This document shows, in pieces, positions 7,535 through 15,622 of a stretch of 64,000 nucleotides of DNA. The notes below the pieces were generated by a model. It saw only the letters and a list, made by a program, of their open reading frames with translations, did no database searches and was not told the DNA's origin. Position numbers and translations under genes: made by a program. Source of the stretch: Chloroflexota bacterium (GTDB taxonomy: Bacteria; Chloroflexota; Anaerolineae; Anaerolineales; Anaerolineaceae); NCBI GenBank assembly GCA_029561345.1, contig JAKQJC010000001.1, positions 310,001-374,000 of the forward strand, read 5' to 3'. How positions within the stretch are numbered: position 1 is the stretch's first letter; every line of letters begins with the position of its first letter.

Positions 7535-9331
7535 TTAGATGCCGTCGGCGATTTCTTTGCGGGCGCGGCTGAGGAAGTCTTCCACGGAAATGGGGCCGGG
7601 GTTCTCGCCGCCGCGCAGGCGCAGAGCCACCTGGCGGTTTTCAGCTTCCTTGTCGCCCACCACCAGCATATAAGGGATCTTCTGGTTCTGAGCATCGCGA
7701 ATCTTGGCGTTCATGCGTTCACTGCGTTCGTCCACCTCCACGCGCAGGCCGTCAGCGCGCAGCTCCGCGGCCAGTTTGCGGGCATATTCCAGGTGGCGGT
7801 CGGCAATGGGGATGATGACCGCCTGAACCGGCGAAAGCCAGATGGGGAAGGCGCCGGCAAAATGTTCAATCAGCACACCGAGGAATCGCTCGGTGGAGCC
7901 GGTGACGGCGCGGTGCAGCACGACGGGAATATGTTCCTGGCCGTCTTCGCCGATGTAGGAGAGGCCCAGGCGCGAGGGCTGGATGAAATCCACCTGGATG
8001 GTGGAAAGCTGCCATTCACGGCCGAGCACATCGCGGGCCATGAAATCGGCTTTGGGGCCGTAGAAGGCAGCTTCACCGGCGGCTTCAAAGTATTCAATGT
8101 CGTTGGCATCGAGGGCGGCGCGCAGAGCAGCTTCGGCCTTGCCCCATTTTTCATCATCCTGAACGAATTTTCCTCCCTGCCCGCGCAGCGAGAGGCGCAC
8201 CTTGTAATCGGTAAAGCGGTAGCGCAGCAGCACTTCCTTGATGACCTGCAGATCGAGTGAAAATTCGCTTTCGATCTGTTCTTCGGTGCAGAAGGTGTGG
8301 CAGTCATCCTGGGTCAGCGAGCGGACGCGGGTGAGGCCGCTCAGTTCGCCGGTCTTCTCATAGCGGTAGAGCGTGCAAAATTCGGCGAACCGCATGGGCA
8401 TTTCGCGGTAGGAATGGCGGCCCATCTCACGGAAGAGGGTCATGTGGCTGGGGCAGTTCATCGGCTTCAGGCGGAAGGCAATATTTTCATCCACCATGGG
8501 CGGGAACATGGCATCCTTGTAATTATCGTAGTGGCCGGAGCGCTTATAGAGGTCTTCCTTCACCAGGTGACCGGTCCAGACATGTTGAAAGCCGTAGCGG
8601 GTCTGCACATCGCGCACATAGTCTTCCATCAGGTGGCGGACAATTTCGCCTTTGGGGGTGAAGAGGGGCAGGCCCGGGCCGACATCTTCCGAGAAGTAGA
8701 AGAGGCCCAGTTCCTTGCCCAGGCGGCGGTGATCGCGCTTTTTGGCTTCTTCAAGTTTCCACAGGTAGTCTTCCAGATCCTGCGGTTTTTCCCAGGCGGT
8801 GCCGTAAATGCGCTGCAGCATGGGGCGGTTTTCATCGCCGCGCCAGTACGCGCCCGCCACCGACATCAACTTGATGGCAGCGGGGTTGATTTGGCCGGTG
8901 CGCTCCACATGCGGGCCGCGGCAGAGATCCGTGAAGGAATTCTGCGTATAGGTGGAGATGACAGGCTTTTCCGTCAGCGGATTGCCGTTTTCATCCAGAC
9001 CGCCCGATTCAAGCCCGTCAATCAGTTCCAGTTTGTAGGGCTGGTCGGCAAAGATTTTGCGGGCTTCTTCTGCTGAGACTTCCCGGCGTTCGAAGGGGAA
9101 ATTGCCGGCAATGATCTGGCGCATGCGTTTTTCAATGGCTTGAAGGTCTTCAGGAGTGACGGTGCGGGGAAGGTCAAAATCATAATAGAAACCTTCTTCA
9201 ATGGCGGGGCCGATGGTCACCTTGCCGCCGGGGAAAAGTTCGAGCACGGCCTGCGCCATGACATGGGCAGCCGAGTGGCGGATGCGGTAAAGCTGGCTTT
9301 CGTGATAGTCTGCATGTTTCATTTCGGGCAT
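7535..9331 (-). CDS. thrS: Threonyl-tRNA synthetase lacking the TGS domain
   Basis: Charges tRNA-Thr. The 598-residue protein starts directly at the editing domain (HSAAHVMAQ at about residue 19, later DLCRGPH), so the N-terminal TGS domain of the common 640-residue form is absent. The class II catalytic core follows, with zinc-binding Cys in KPMNCPSHM, motif 2 around RYEKTGELSGLTRVR, and DDCHTFC. The anticodon-binding domain covers about residues 495-598 (VIIPIADRHLEYARKLA). AAAGGAGG precedes the ATG. Expression is controlled by the T-box leader immediately upstream. infC, rpmI and rplT follow on the same strand. Confidence 0.98.
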   Translation of the reverse strand: MPEMKHADYHESQLYRIRHSAAHVMAQAVLELFPGGKVTIGPAIEEGFYYDFDLPRTVTPEDLQAIEKRMRQIIAGNFPFERREVSAEEARKIFADQPYKLELIDGLESGGLDENGNPLTEKPVISTYTQNSFTDLCRGPHVERTGQINPAAIKLMSVAGAYWRGDENRPMLQRIYGTAWEKPQDLEDYLWKLEEAKKRDHRRLGKELGLFYFSEDVGPGLPLFTPKGEIVRHLMEDYVRDVQTRYGFQHVWTGHLVKEDLYKRSGHYDNYKDAMFPPMVDENIAFRLKPMNCPSHMTLFREMGRHSYREMPMRFAEFCTLYRYEKTGELSGLTRVRSLTQDDCHTFCTEEQIESEFSLDLQVIKEVLLRYRFTDYKVRLSLRGQGGKFVQDDEKWGKAEAALRAALDANDIEYFEAAGEAAFYGPKADFMARDVLGREWQLSTIQVDFIQPSRLGLSYIGEDGQEHIPVVLHRAVTGSTERFLGVLIEHFAGAFPIWLSPVQAVIIPIADRHLEYARKLAAELRADGLRVEVDERSERMNAKIRDAQNQKIPYMLVVGDKEAENRQVALRLRGGENPGPISVEDFLSRARKEIADGI

Positions 9332-9347
9332 AGCGTCCTCCTTTGAT

Positions 9348-9605
9348 AAAAAAACAAAAATCCTCTCATCCTGCTGGGACGAGAGGAAAACTCACGTGGT
9401 TCCACCCAGATTACCTTCCTCAATAGAATGGGGAGGGCATCTTGTTATTGGCTGATAACGGTGCCGCCGGAGCCCTTATTGAGAGATGATCTCTGTTCAG
9501 GTGTCCGCTCGCGGGTGGTATTCACTGGTTCAGCTGCCGGAGAAAGCTCTCAGTCGGTGGCTTTCTCTCCCTGTCGGTTTTGAACCGGCTACTTGTCCCG
9601 GTCAA
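9348..9605 (-). promoter_or_regulatory. T-box riboswitch (threonine) of thrS
   Basis: On the minus strand the leader carries the conserved T-box TGGGTGGAACCACG (9395-9408). The antiterminator can be drawn exactly: CTGGG (9405-9409) pairs with CCCAG (9374-9378), a seven-base bulge TGGAACC lies at 9398-9404, and ACG (9395-9397) pairs with CGT (9379-9381). The competing terminator is CCTCTCGTCC/GGATGAGAGG (9362-9386) followed by ATTTTTGTTTTTTT. Upstream, stem I contains GTGAAT-ACC-ACCCGCGAG, which places the Thr codon ACC (9517-9519) as specifier. The UGGA of the bulge would pair with a tRNA ending UCCA. Uncharged tRNA-Thr should therefore turn on thrS and, by read-through, infC-rpmI-rplT. Confidence 0.93.
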
Positions 9606-9620
9606 AGCGTTTATATGGAG

Positions 9621-9694
9621 TGGGCGCGGAGGGGCTCGAACCCCCGACCTTTGCGATGTCAACGCAACGCTCTAACCAACTGAGCTACGCGCCC
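9621..9694 (-). tRNA. tRNA-Val (anticodon GAC)
   Basis: A 74-base cloverleaf read on the minus strand. The acceptor stem is GGGCGCG/CGCGCCC, the D arm GCTCAGTTGGTTAGAGC, the anticodon stem TTGCG/CGCAA with loop TTGACAT (anticodon GAC), and the T arm contains GGTTCGAGCC. The discriminator is A and CCA is not encoded. A strong promoter lies 13 bases upstream. The T-box leader starts about 16 bases after the gene. Confidence 0.97.
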
Positions 9695-9706
9695 GGAGTG
9701 ATGCGT

Positions 9707-9735
9707 ATTATACATGCTCATTCGAAATTTGGCAA
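9707..9735 (-). promoter_or_regulatory. Sigma-70-type promoter of tRNA-Val
   Basis: On the minus strand TTGCCA (9730-9735), a 17-base spacer and TATAAT (9707-9712). Spacing is ideal and the -10 perfect. It lies just upstream of the tRNA 5' end at 9694, and may also feed the thrS T-box operon. Confidence 0.8.
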
Positions 9736-9851
9736 GCCCCCAATTTTCCTCAATTTCTCCAGGCAGACAGGGATTAATGAGGCGGAATTTGGGGCGGGAA
9801 TGCGAATTTGGGGTATAATATGCCGGAATGTGAATGAGGTGCAGCAGCAAA

Positions 9852-10772
9852 ATGGTTGCAAAGCAACGCTCCATTGACGATCTGACGGTAGATGAGCTGC
9901 GGCAACTGCTCATTGAAAAACGCCGTTCCACCCGGCGGGACCGCCTGGAATTTTTCAGGCGCACCGGACGGGTGATTGTGGTTGCCCCAGACCCCCAGCC
10001 GGGCATCAGCAACGCGCGCACCGAAGTGGTGCCTGGCGAAACTGCCGCCGAACCGGCTGTGGTGGTGCGCAAACCGCGGCAGCGGATGAAGCTGTGGGAC
10101 GGCCTGCTGCTGCTGGTGGAAGTGGCCGCCGTCATTGGCATTGTTTTGGTGCTGCTTTCAGGGGTGAGTATGCTGGGCGAGATCAACCAAGAAGCCATCT
10201 CTGCCTGGCAGATGCCCACGCTGACCCCCACCCCCATCATTTCGGCGGTGGTGCTGCCCTCAGGGCACTCCATTTCGGCCGTGGATGGCAAGGCGACCTT
10301 TAACAATGATGAAATTCCAGAACACCTGCGCCCGCTGGTTCAGGCTCAGGCTGAGATTCCCATTCCAACCCCTGGCGTGGAACAGGCGACCCGCATCCAG
10401 ATTCCCGCCATCAGCGTTTATGCTCCGGTGGTGCAGGGCGACGGTTGGGAACAGCTCCGACGCGGCGTGGGTCAGCACATTGGCTCTGCCAACCCGGGAC
10501 AAAAGGGCAACCTGGTATTATCGGCTCACAATGATATTTATGGCGAGATCTTCCGCGATCTGGACCAGCTCAAAGTGGGCGATCAGGTGATCATTTACAC
10601 ACAGCAAAAGCAGTACACCTACATTGTGAGCAACTCACAGGTGGTGATGCCTACCCAGGTGGATGTGATGGCGCCTTCAAGCAACGCCACATTGACCCTG
10701 ATTTCCTGTTATCCGCGCCTGGTGGATAACCGCAGAATTGTGATTTCGGCTGAACTGCAAAGCAGCCAGTAA
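9852..10772 (+). CDS. Sortase family transpeptidase
   Basis: Sortases cut a sorting motif in secreted proteins and join them to the wall or to each other. With ATG 9852 (GAGGTG upstream) the protein has 306 residues: a basic cytoplasmic N-terminal part (1-80), one membrane helix (about 82-104), a short Thr/Pro linker and the sortase barrel. Catalytic residues are visible: His in LVLSAHNDIYGE (about 225), Cys286 in TLISCYPR, and Arg in NRRIVIS near 299. An in-frame ATG at 9834 is possible, but TATAAT at 9814-9819 would place transcription start almost on it. No LPxTG-type substrate was found in this window. A small membrane protein gene follows after 20 bases. Confidence 0.9.
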   Translation: MVAKQRSIDDLTVDELRQLLIEKRRSTRRDRLEFFRRTGRVIVVAPDPQPGISNARTEVVPGETAAEPAVVVRKPRQRMKLWDGLLLLVEVAAVIGIVLVLLSGVSMLGEINQEAISAWQMPTLTPTPIISAVVLPSGHSISAVDGKATFNNDEIPEHLRPLVQAQAEIPIPTPGVEQATRIQIPAISVYAPVVQGDGWEQLRRGVGQHIGSANPGQKGNLVLSAHNDIYGEIFRDLDQLKVGDQVIIYTQQKQYTYIVSNSQVVMPTQVDVMAPSSNATLTLISCYPRLVDNRRIVISAELQSSQ

Positions 10773-10792
10773 TTTATTTGAGGAGATTTTGA

Positions 10793-11014
10793 ATGGCAAA
10801 GAAAATTCGCCGCAATGTAAGCAATGTTTCTGATATGGAAACCGCCGCAACCGTGACCGCTGGCGCTGAAACCGCGCAGCCGGCCATCCGCCGCACCCTG
10901 ACCACAGAATTCAACCCTGATTACACGCCCGTGATCAAAGATTTGAAGCGGATTGGCGTCCTGGCCGCCTCTTTCCTGGTTGTGTTGGTGGTTCTTTCGT
11001 TTATTCTCCGCTAA
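10793..11014 (+). CDS. Small membrane protein of unknown function
   Basis: A 73-residue protein with GAGGAG at a good distance before the ATG. Residues 1-50 are polar and basic at the start (MAKKIRRN), and residues 53-72 form one hydrophobic helix ending in RFILR-like basic residues (VLAASFLVVLVVLSFILR). The layout suggests a tail-anchored protein with its N-terminus inside the cell. It lies 20 bases after the sortase gene and is probably co-transcribed with it. The family was not recognised. Confidence 0.75.
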   Translation: MAKKIRRNVSNVSDMETAATVTAGAETAQPAIRRTLTTEFNPDYTPVIKDLKRIGVLAASFLVVLVVLSFILR

Positions 11015-11090
11015 ATCGCGCCCCATATACCTGTGTTCTGACAGGCCGCCATCAGGCAGGCCTGTCAGTTTTGTTTCTTTGAGGTGAGGC

Positions 11091-12323
11091 ATGGCTGAAC
11101 AAAAAGTAGTCGAAGTGGAACTGAAGACCCTGGCCTACGGCGGGGGGGCGATGGGCCGGCTGGAGGATGGCCGCGCGGTTTTTGTGCCTTTTGCCCTGCC
11201 CGGAGAAAAGGTGAGAGCCCGGTTGACCCAGGAAAAGCGCGGTTTTGCCCGGGCTGAACTGCTGGAGGTGCTGAAGCCCTCCGCAGAGCGCATCGAACCG
11301 CGCTGCCCTCATTTTGGGGTTTGCGGCGGCTGCCATTACCAGCACATGTCTTATGAGGCGCAGCTGGCTGCCAAGCAGGCCATTTTACGCGAGCAGTTGG
11401 AACGCATTGGAGAAATTAAGGATCCTCCTGTCCGACCGGTGACGCCCTCGGAAGCCTGCTGGAATTACCGCAACCATGTGCAATTTCACATTGACGGCGC
11501 AGGCCGGCTGGGTTTTGAACGGGCCGAGTCCAACCAGGTGGTGGCGGTCAAAGAATGCCACCTGCCGGATCCGCTGTTGAACGGCATCTGGCCGCAGTTC
11601 GATTTTGAAGCTGTGCCAGGGCTCGAGCGGGTGGGGCTGCGCATGGGCGTGGAGGATGTGATGCTGGTGCTGGAGGGCAATGATCCGGTTCCGCCTGAAT
11701 TAACGGTTGAAATGAGCCTTTCCGCGGTTTACCGCGGGCCAGATGATGAAAAAGTGATGGCCGGAGACGCTGCCCTGGAGATGGAAGTGAAAGGCCGCCG
11801 GTTCCAGGTTTCTGCGGGCTCCTTTTTCCAGGTCAACAACGGTCAGGCGGCCCGCATGGTGGATCATCTTTTGAACCGCCTGCCGCTGACCCCTCAGACC
11901 CGTCTGCTGGAGGTTTATTGCGGCGTGGGCCTTTTCAGCTCATTTTTGGCTGAGAAAGTGGGCGACCTGGCCGGTATTGAACTGGCTGAATCGGCCTGCG
12001 AAGACTTTGCCACCAACCTGGACGCCTTTGAGCACATTTCCCTGTTTATGGGCGCGGCAGAAGAAGTGCTGCCGGGGCTGGATTACCGGCCGGATGTGGT
12101 GCTGGTGGATCCGCCGAGGGTGGGCATGGCGCGGCCGGCCCTGGAAGCGGTCATTAAGCTGAACCCCAGGACTATCGGTTATGTCTCATGCGACCCGGCG
12201 ACCCTGGCGCGGGATGCCCGGCTTCTCATTCAGGCGGGTTACCGCATGGAGGAGATTGCGCCGTTCGATCTGTTCCCTCAAACGTATCATATTGAGAGTA
12301 TCAGCCTGTTTGGCAGAGATTGA
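11091..12323 (+). CDS. rlmD: 23S rRNA (uracil-5)-methyltransferase, RlmD/RumA family
   Basis: A 410-residue SAM-dependent RNA m5U methyltransferase. Residues 5-60 form a TRAM RNA-binding domain. The four-Cys iron-sulfur site is seen in CPHFGVCGGCHYQH (about 67-80) with a further Cys earlier or later in the fold. The SAM motif is LEVYCGVGLFSSFLAE (about 268-283), followed by DPPRVGM. The catalytic Cys is in the conserved SCDPATLARD near residue 365. The exact target (U747, U1939 or a tRNA site) cannot be read from sequence, so the rlmD symbol is used for the family. GAGGTGAGGC precedes the ATG, and a terminator follows. Confidence 0.9.
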   Translation: MAEQKVVEVELKTLAYGGGAMGRLEDGRAVFVPFALPGEKVRARLTQEKRGFARAELLEVLKPSAERIEPRCPHFGVCGGCHYQHMSYEAQLAAKQAILREQLERIGEIKDPPVRPVTPSEACWNYRNHVQFHIDGAGRLGFERAESNQVVAVKECHLPDPLLNGIWPQFDFEAVPGLERVGLRMGVEDVMLVLEGNDPVPPELTVEMSLSAVYRGPDDEKVMAGDAALEMEVKGRRFQVSAGSFFQVNNGQAARMVDHLLNRLPLTPQTRLLEVYCGVGLFSSFLAEKVGDLAGIELAESACEDFATNLDAFEHISLFMGAAEEVLPGLDYRPDVVLVDPPRVGMARPALEAVIKLNPRTIGYVSCDPATLARDARLLIQAGYRMEEIAPFDLFPQTYHIESISLFGRD

Positions 12324-12392
12324 TGAGGGAATATCACCGCCGCAGAGGTATCTCGGTACTGCTACTTTCTTCTGCCAGAAAATATGAAGCAT

Positions 12393-12426
12393 AAAAAACG
12401 GCTGCTGGAAGATGCAGCTGTTTTTT
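12393..12426 (+). terminator. Rho-independent terminator after the RNA methyltransferase gene
   Basis: AAAAAACGGCTGC (12393-12405) pairs with GCAGCTGTTTTTT (12414-12426) around an eight-base loop, with one G-U pair, ending in six T. Confidence 0.85.
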
Positions 12427-12440
12427 GGTTTTAAAATCGC

Positions 12441-12469
12441 TTGCAGTGTACCCCGCACTTGTCTATAAT
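12441..12469 (+). promoter_or_regulatory. Sigma-70-type promoter of the PilZ gene
   Basis: TTGCAG (12441-12446), 17 bases, TATAAT (12464-12469). The start codon of the PilZ gene is 25 bases downstream, behind GGAGGA. Confidence 0.8.
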
Positions 12470-12493
12470 TATGAGTGATAGGAGGATCATTTT

Positions 12494-12835
12494 ATGGACG
12501 AGCGCAGGAAACTCACACGAAACCATTTGATTCATTACCTCCGGGTTTTTAACCGCGACACGGGAGAATTGCTGGGAAATATGGTGGATATTTCCCCGGA
12601 GGGTTTTTTGCTTCTCAGCGATCATCCTATCCCAATCAACACAGCCTTAAAATTCAGAATGGAATTTCCTGAAGAATTCATGGGCAAAAAACGGCTTGAT
12701 TTTGAGGCTCACAGCGTCTGGTTTAAGGCAGATGTTAACCCGGACCTTTTTGCCACAGGTTTTAAAATCGAATCTCTTGATCAAACTGACCGGAAGATAT
12801 TGGAAAGCCTGATTTCGGAATATCAGGATTCATAA
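12494..12835 (+). CDS. PilZ domain protein, likely c-di-GMP receptor
   Basis: A 113-residue single-domain protein. The two c-di-GMP-binding motifs are present: RKLTR (RxxxR, residues 5-9) and DISPEGF (D/N-x-S-x-x-G, about 35-41), followed by beta strands such as HSVWFK and ATGFKIESLD. PilZ proteins pass the c-di-GMP signal to motility, adhesion or polysaccharide machinery. No diguanylate cyclase lies in this window, so the partner is unknown. It has its own promoter and a GGAGGA ribosome site, and is followed after 38 bases by the DHH gene. Confidence 0.9.
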   Translation: MDERRKLTRNHLIHYLRVFNRDTGELLGNMVDISPEGFLLLSDHPIPINTALKFRMEFPEEFMGKKRLDFEAHSVWFKADVNPDLFATGFKIESLDQTDRKILESLISEYQDS

Positions 12836-12873
12836 CCCATTCGCACCACTTCTCGTTTTTTTGGAGGTCCCCC

Positions 12874-13806
12874 ATGGCTGGAGAACAGAAAAAATATCAT
12901 CTTGTCACCCGCAGTGATATGGACGGCCTGGTGTGCGCAGTGCTGCTGCGGCAGCAGGGGCTGATTGGCGAAATCACCTTCGTCCATCCCAAAGATGTCC
13001 AGGATGGCAAGATTGAACTGAATGAGAATCACATCACCACCAACCTGCCATATCATCCTGCCGTACATATGTCATTTGATCACCATGAAAGCGAATTGCT
13101 GCGCATCCGGGAGATTAAGAATAACCGGTTTATTGATCCGCATGCGCCTTCGGCTGCCCGGGTGGTGTATAACCATTTTGGCGGAAAAGCCGTTTTTCCA
13201 CGAGTCTCTGAGGCTATGATGGCGGCGGTGGATAAGGCAGATTCGGCACAATATACCATTGAGGATGTGCTGAAACCGAAAGGGTGGGAACTGTTGAGCT
13301 TTTTGATGGATGCGCGCACCGGGCTGGGGCGCTTCCGGGAATTCAGGGTGTCCAATTACACCCTGATGATGGACCTGATTGAGTATTGTCAGAATCATGA
13401 TATAGATGATATTTTGGCCCTGCCGGATGTCAAAGAGCGGGTGGATATGTATTTCGATCAGGAAGAACTGTTCAAGGAACAGATCAAACGCTGCACCACC
13501 TTGCACAAAAACCTGGGCGTTCTGGAACTGCGGCATGAGGAAGTGATTCATGCCGGCAACCGCTTCATGATTTACGCGCTGTTCCCAGAAATTGAAATTT
13601 CAATGCATGTGATGTGGGGGCGCAACCGGCAGAACACCGTGTTTGCGGTAGGCAAATCCATTTTCAAGCGCACTTCGAAAGTCAATATTGGACCGCTGAT
13701 GCTGGAATACGGCGGCGGCGGACATGCCGGAGCAGGCACCTGCCAGGTGGATAACGACCGGGCAGACCATGCCAAGCAGGAATTGATCCAGCGCCTGACA
13801 GAATAA
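12874..13806 (+). CDS. DHH/DHHA1 family phosphoesterase
   Basis: A 310-residue protein with the DHH core: motif I is TRSDMDGLVCAVLL instead of the usual THxDxDG, motif III is MSFDHHES (DHH), and the C-terminal DHHA1 substrate-binding motif is YGGGGHAGAGTC. The family contains nanoRNases, cyclic-dinucleotide phosphodiesterases and exopolyphosphatases. Which of these applies is not settled by sequence. The neighbouring PilZ gene makes a dinucleotide substrate tempting, but the evidence is only position. Arg replaces the first His of motif I. GGAGGT precedes the ATG and a strong terminator follows. Confidence 0.88.
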   Translation: MAGEQKKYHLVTRSDMDGLVCAVLLRQQGLIGEITFVHPKDVQDGKIELNENHITTNLPYHPAVHMSFDHHESELLRIREIKNNRFIDPHAPSAARVVYNHFGGKAVFPRVSEAMMAAVDKADSAQYTIEDVLKPKGWELLSFLMDARTGLGRFREFRVSNYTLMMDLIEYCQNHDIDDILALPDVKERVDMYFDQEELFKEQIKRCTTLHKNLGVLELRHEEVIHAGNRFMIYALFPEIEISMHVMWGRNRQNTVFAVGKSIFKRTSKVNIGPLMLEYGGGGHAGAGTCQVDNDRADHAKQELIQRLTE

Positions 13807-13810
13807 ACGC

Positions 13811-13850
13811 AAAAAAGCCCCCCGAAAAACCGGGGGGCTTTCTCTTATTC
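13811..13850. terminator. Bidirectional terminator between convergent genes
   Basis: GCCCCCCG (13817-13824) and CGGGGGGC (13831-13838) form a perfect eight-pair stem with loop AAAAAC. AAAAAA precedes it and CTTTCTCTT follows, so it can serve both the DHH gene and the minus-strand Fn3-like gene. Confidence 0.85.
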
Positions 13851-13852
13851 TG

Positions 13853-14581
13853 TTAATAATCAACCTGGAAAATCCAGACTTCCGAATTGGGTCCCCAGCC
13901 ATATTCATTGCGGGCGCGGACAAACCATTCAAAACGGTGCCCGATTTTCCGGTATTCGGGATAATCCCATTTAGGTTGATAGCGGTTTTCTGAGACCAGG
14001 TAAGTAAAAGAATTGAAACTCATATCAGTATTGTGGTAAGTCAAAAAGTATTGAATAGCGCCGGGTGTGGCGTGCCAGCGGTTGGCATAGCCGGGCAGCA
14101 CGGTGTTGCCGCCCGGTTCGGGCCATTCGAGCTTTACTTCATCTGGCAGAACACCGCCAGCCGGCGCCGTGGTGAAGCTGAAGGTGGGAGAGCAGCGCGG
14201 GTAGGTGCGCTGACCGGTGTTGGTGGAACAAAATTGCCAGAAATAGGTGGTTGCTGGTGCCAGATTATCGTCAATTTGGAAATGAGTGGTGCTGGTGCCC
14301 GTCCATTCAAAGGTGCAGGTGGAGAGAGGGGTGGACTGGCCCAGTTTGAGACAGGAATTGGTTCCCGCAGGCGTGGTTCCGGGGTCAAAATCAAAAGCGG
14401 GGGCCAGGGTGCTCAGAACTGCGCCGTCGGTGGGGGCCTGAAGGACAGGGGACAGAGCCCAGGGTTGAAAAATGACAGGCAGAAAGATCACATTAGTTGA
14501 ATCGGCCTGAGCGGGCTGGGGTAAGGCGGTGAAAAAGCCGAGGAAGAGGGTGATGATAAGCAGGATGTGAACTGGTTTCAT
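13853..14581 (-). CDS. Secreted Fn3-like protein of unknown function
   Basis: With ATG 14581 (GAGG nine bases upstream) the product has 242 residues. A signal peptide covers residues 1-27 and probably ends at QPAQA. Next comes the short stretch NVIFLPVIFQP, similar to NVYMPGILRSFP in the giant surface protein at 17105-24418. Two fibronectin type III-like segments follow, recognised by APTDGAVLSTLAPAFDFDPG, FQIDDNLAPATTYFWQFC and VKLEWPEPG. Four cysteines could form disulfides. No enzymatic motif or sorting signal is visible. It is divergent from corA, with 62 bases between the two starts. Confidence 0.7.
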   Translation of the reverse strand: MKPVHILLIITLFLGFFTALPQPAQADSTNVIFLPVIFQPWALSPVLQAPTDGAVLSTLAPAFDFDPGTTPAGTNSCLKLGQSTPLSTCTFEWTGTSTTHFQIDDNLAPATTYFWQFCSTNTGQRTYPRCSPTFSFTTAPAGGVLPDEVKLEWPEPGGNTVLPGYANRWHATPGAIQYFLTYHNTDMSFNSFTYLVSENRYQPKWDYPEYRKIGHRFEWFVRARNEYGWGPNSEVWIFQVDY

Positions 14582-14643
14582 TGTCGGAAGCCTCTGGATG
14601 GGGTAGAATAGACCACAGTATACCACCAGAAAGGGATGCTGAC

Positions 14644-15621
14644 ATGATCAGGATCATTTATTTTCCACCAACTGAAGCCCCATCTTTTGATCACACCCTG
14701 GATGAGATTGAAGCGCTGGTCAATCGTCCAGGCGCTTTTGTGTGGGTCAGCCTAGAAAAGACCACACCTGAAGAAGTGGAGCAGGTCCTGTCGAACACGT
14801 TCCATTTCCACCCCCTTTCGGTGGAAGACTGTATCAGCATTGGGTACCAGCCGCCCAAGGTGGATGATTTTGGCACGTATATTTTCCTTATTTTGCATGC
14901 CCTTCACTGCACGGACCATGGTGAAGAATTGGAAACCAAAGAGTTGAATTTGTTTCTGGGACACAATTACCTGGTGACATCCTATTTAGATGAAGAGATG
15001 ACACCAGTTCAAAAAACTTTGGAGCGGCTGCAGAGAGATGATCGGCTGGCTCGCAACGGCCCGGACTTCCTCTGTCATACTATTCTGGATTATCTCGTGG
15101 ATGAATTTATGCCTCTGCTCGATCACCTTGACGAAGAGATTGAAGAACTTGAGGATATGGTGATTGATAAACCTACCCCAAATATTTTACAGCGCATTCT
15201 ATCCATGAAGCATGTCATTTTGACCCTGCGGCGGGCCATCACACCGCAGCGGGAAATTTTGAACCGCCTGAGCCGGGATGATTTTCCGCAGATTGACCGC
15301 ACCAGCCGCATCTATTTCCGGGATATTTATGATCATCTGGTACGCATTCAGGATTTGCTGGACACCGTACGGGATATTGTTGGCAACACCCTGGACAGCT
15401 ATCTATCGGCCACCTCCAACCGGCTGAATGAGGTGATGAAAGCTTTGACTGTGGTTTCCACCATTTTTCTGCCGCTTTCATTTATTGCCGGAGTTTATGG
15501 GATGAACTTTCAGCACCTGCCTGAAGTGACCTGGCCTCTGGGATATGCCTGGGCCTGGTTCCTGTTTATCTCCATTGCAGTCACAATGATTGTTATTTTT
15601 AAGAAACGTGGATGGTTTTAA
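14644..15621 (+). CDS. corA: CorA-type magnesium/divalent cation channel
   Basis: A 325-residue protein from ATG 14644. The long cytoplasmic N-terminal part ends in helices leading to two C-terminal membrane helices. The selectivity signature YGMN is seen in FIAGVYGMNFQHLPE before the second helix, and the protein ends in a basic tail (KKRGWF). CorA pentamers import Mg2+ or Co2+. An upstream in-frame ATG at 14581 would overlap the divergent gene start and lacks family support. The MATE gene begins one base after the stop. Confidence 0.93.
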   Translation: MIRIIYFPPTEAPSFDHTLDEIEALVNRPGAFVWVSLEKTTPEEVEQVLSNTFHFHPLSVEDCISIGYQPPKVDDFGTYIFLILHALHCTDHGEELETKELNLFLGHNYLVTSYLDEEMTPVQKTLERLQRDDRLARNGPDFLCHTILDYLVDEFMPLLDHLDEEIEELEDMVIDKPTPNILQRILSMKHVILTLRRAITPQREILNRLSRDDFPQIDRTSRIYFRDIYDHLVRIQDLLDTVRDIVGNTLDSYLSATSNRLNEVMKALTVVSTIFLPLSFIAGVYGMNFQHLPEVTWPLGYAWAWFLFISIAVTMIVIFKKRGWF

Positions 15622-15622
15622 A

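Noticed and set aside
14582..14643. Magnesium riboswitch before corA
   Set aside because: Only 62 bases separate the divergent start codons, too little for a known Mg2+ leader, and no such fold was seen.
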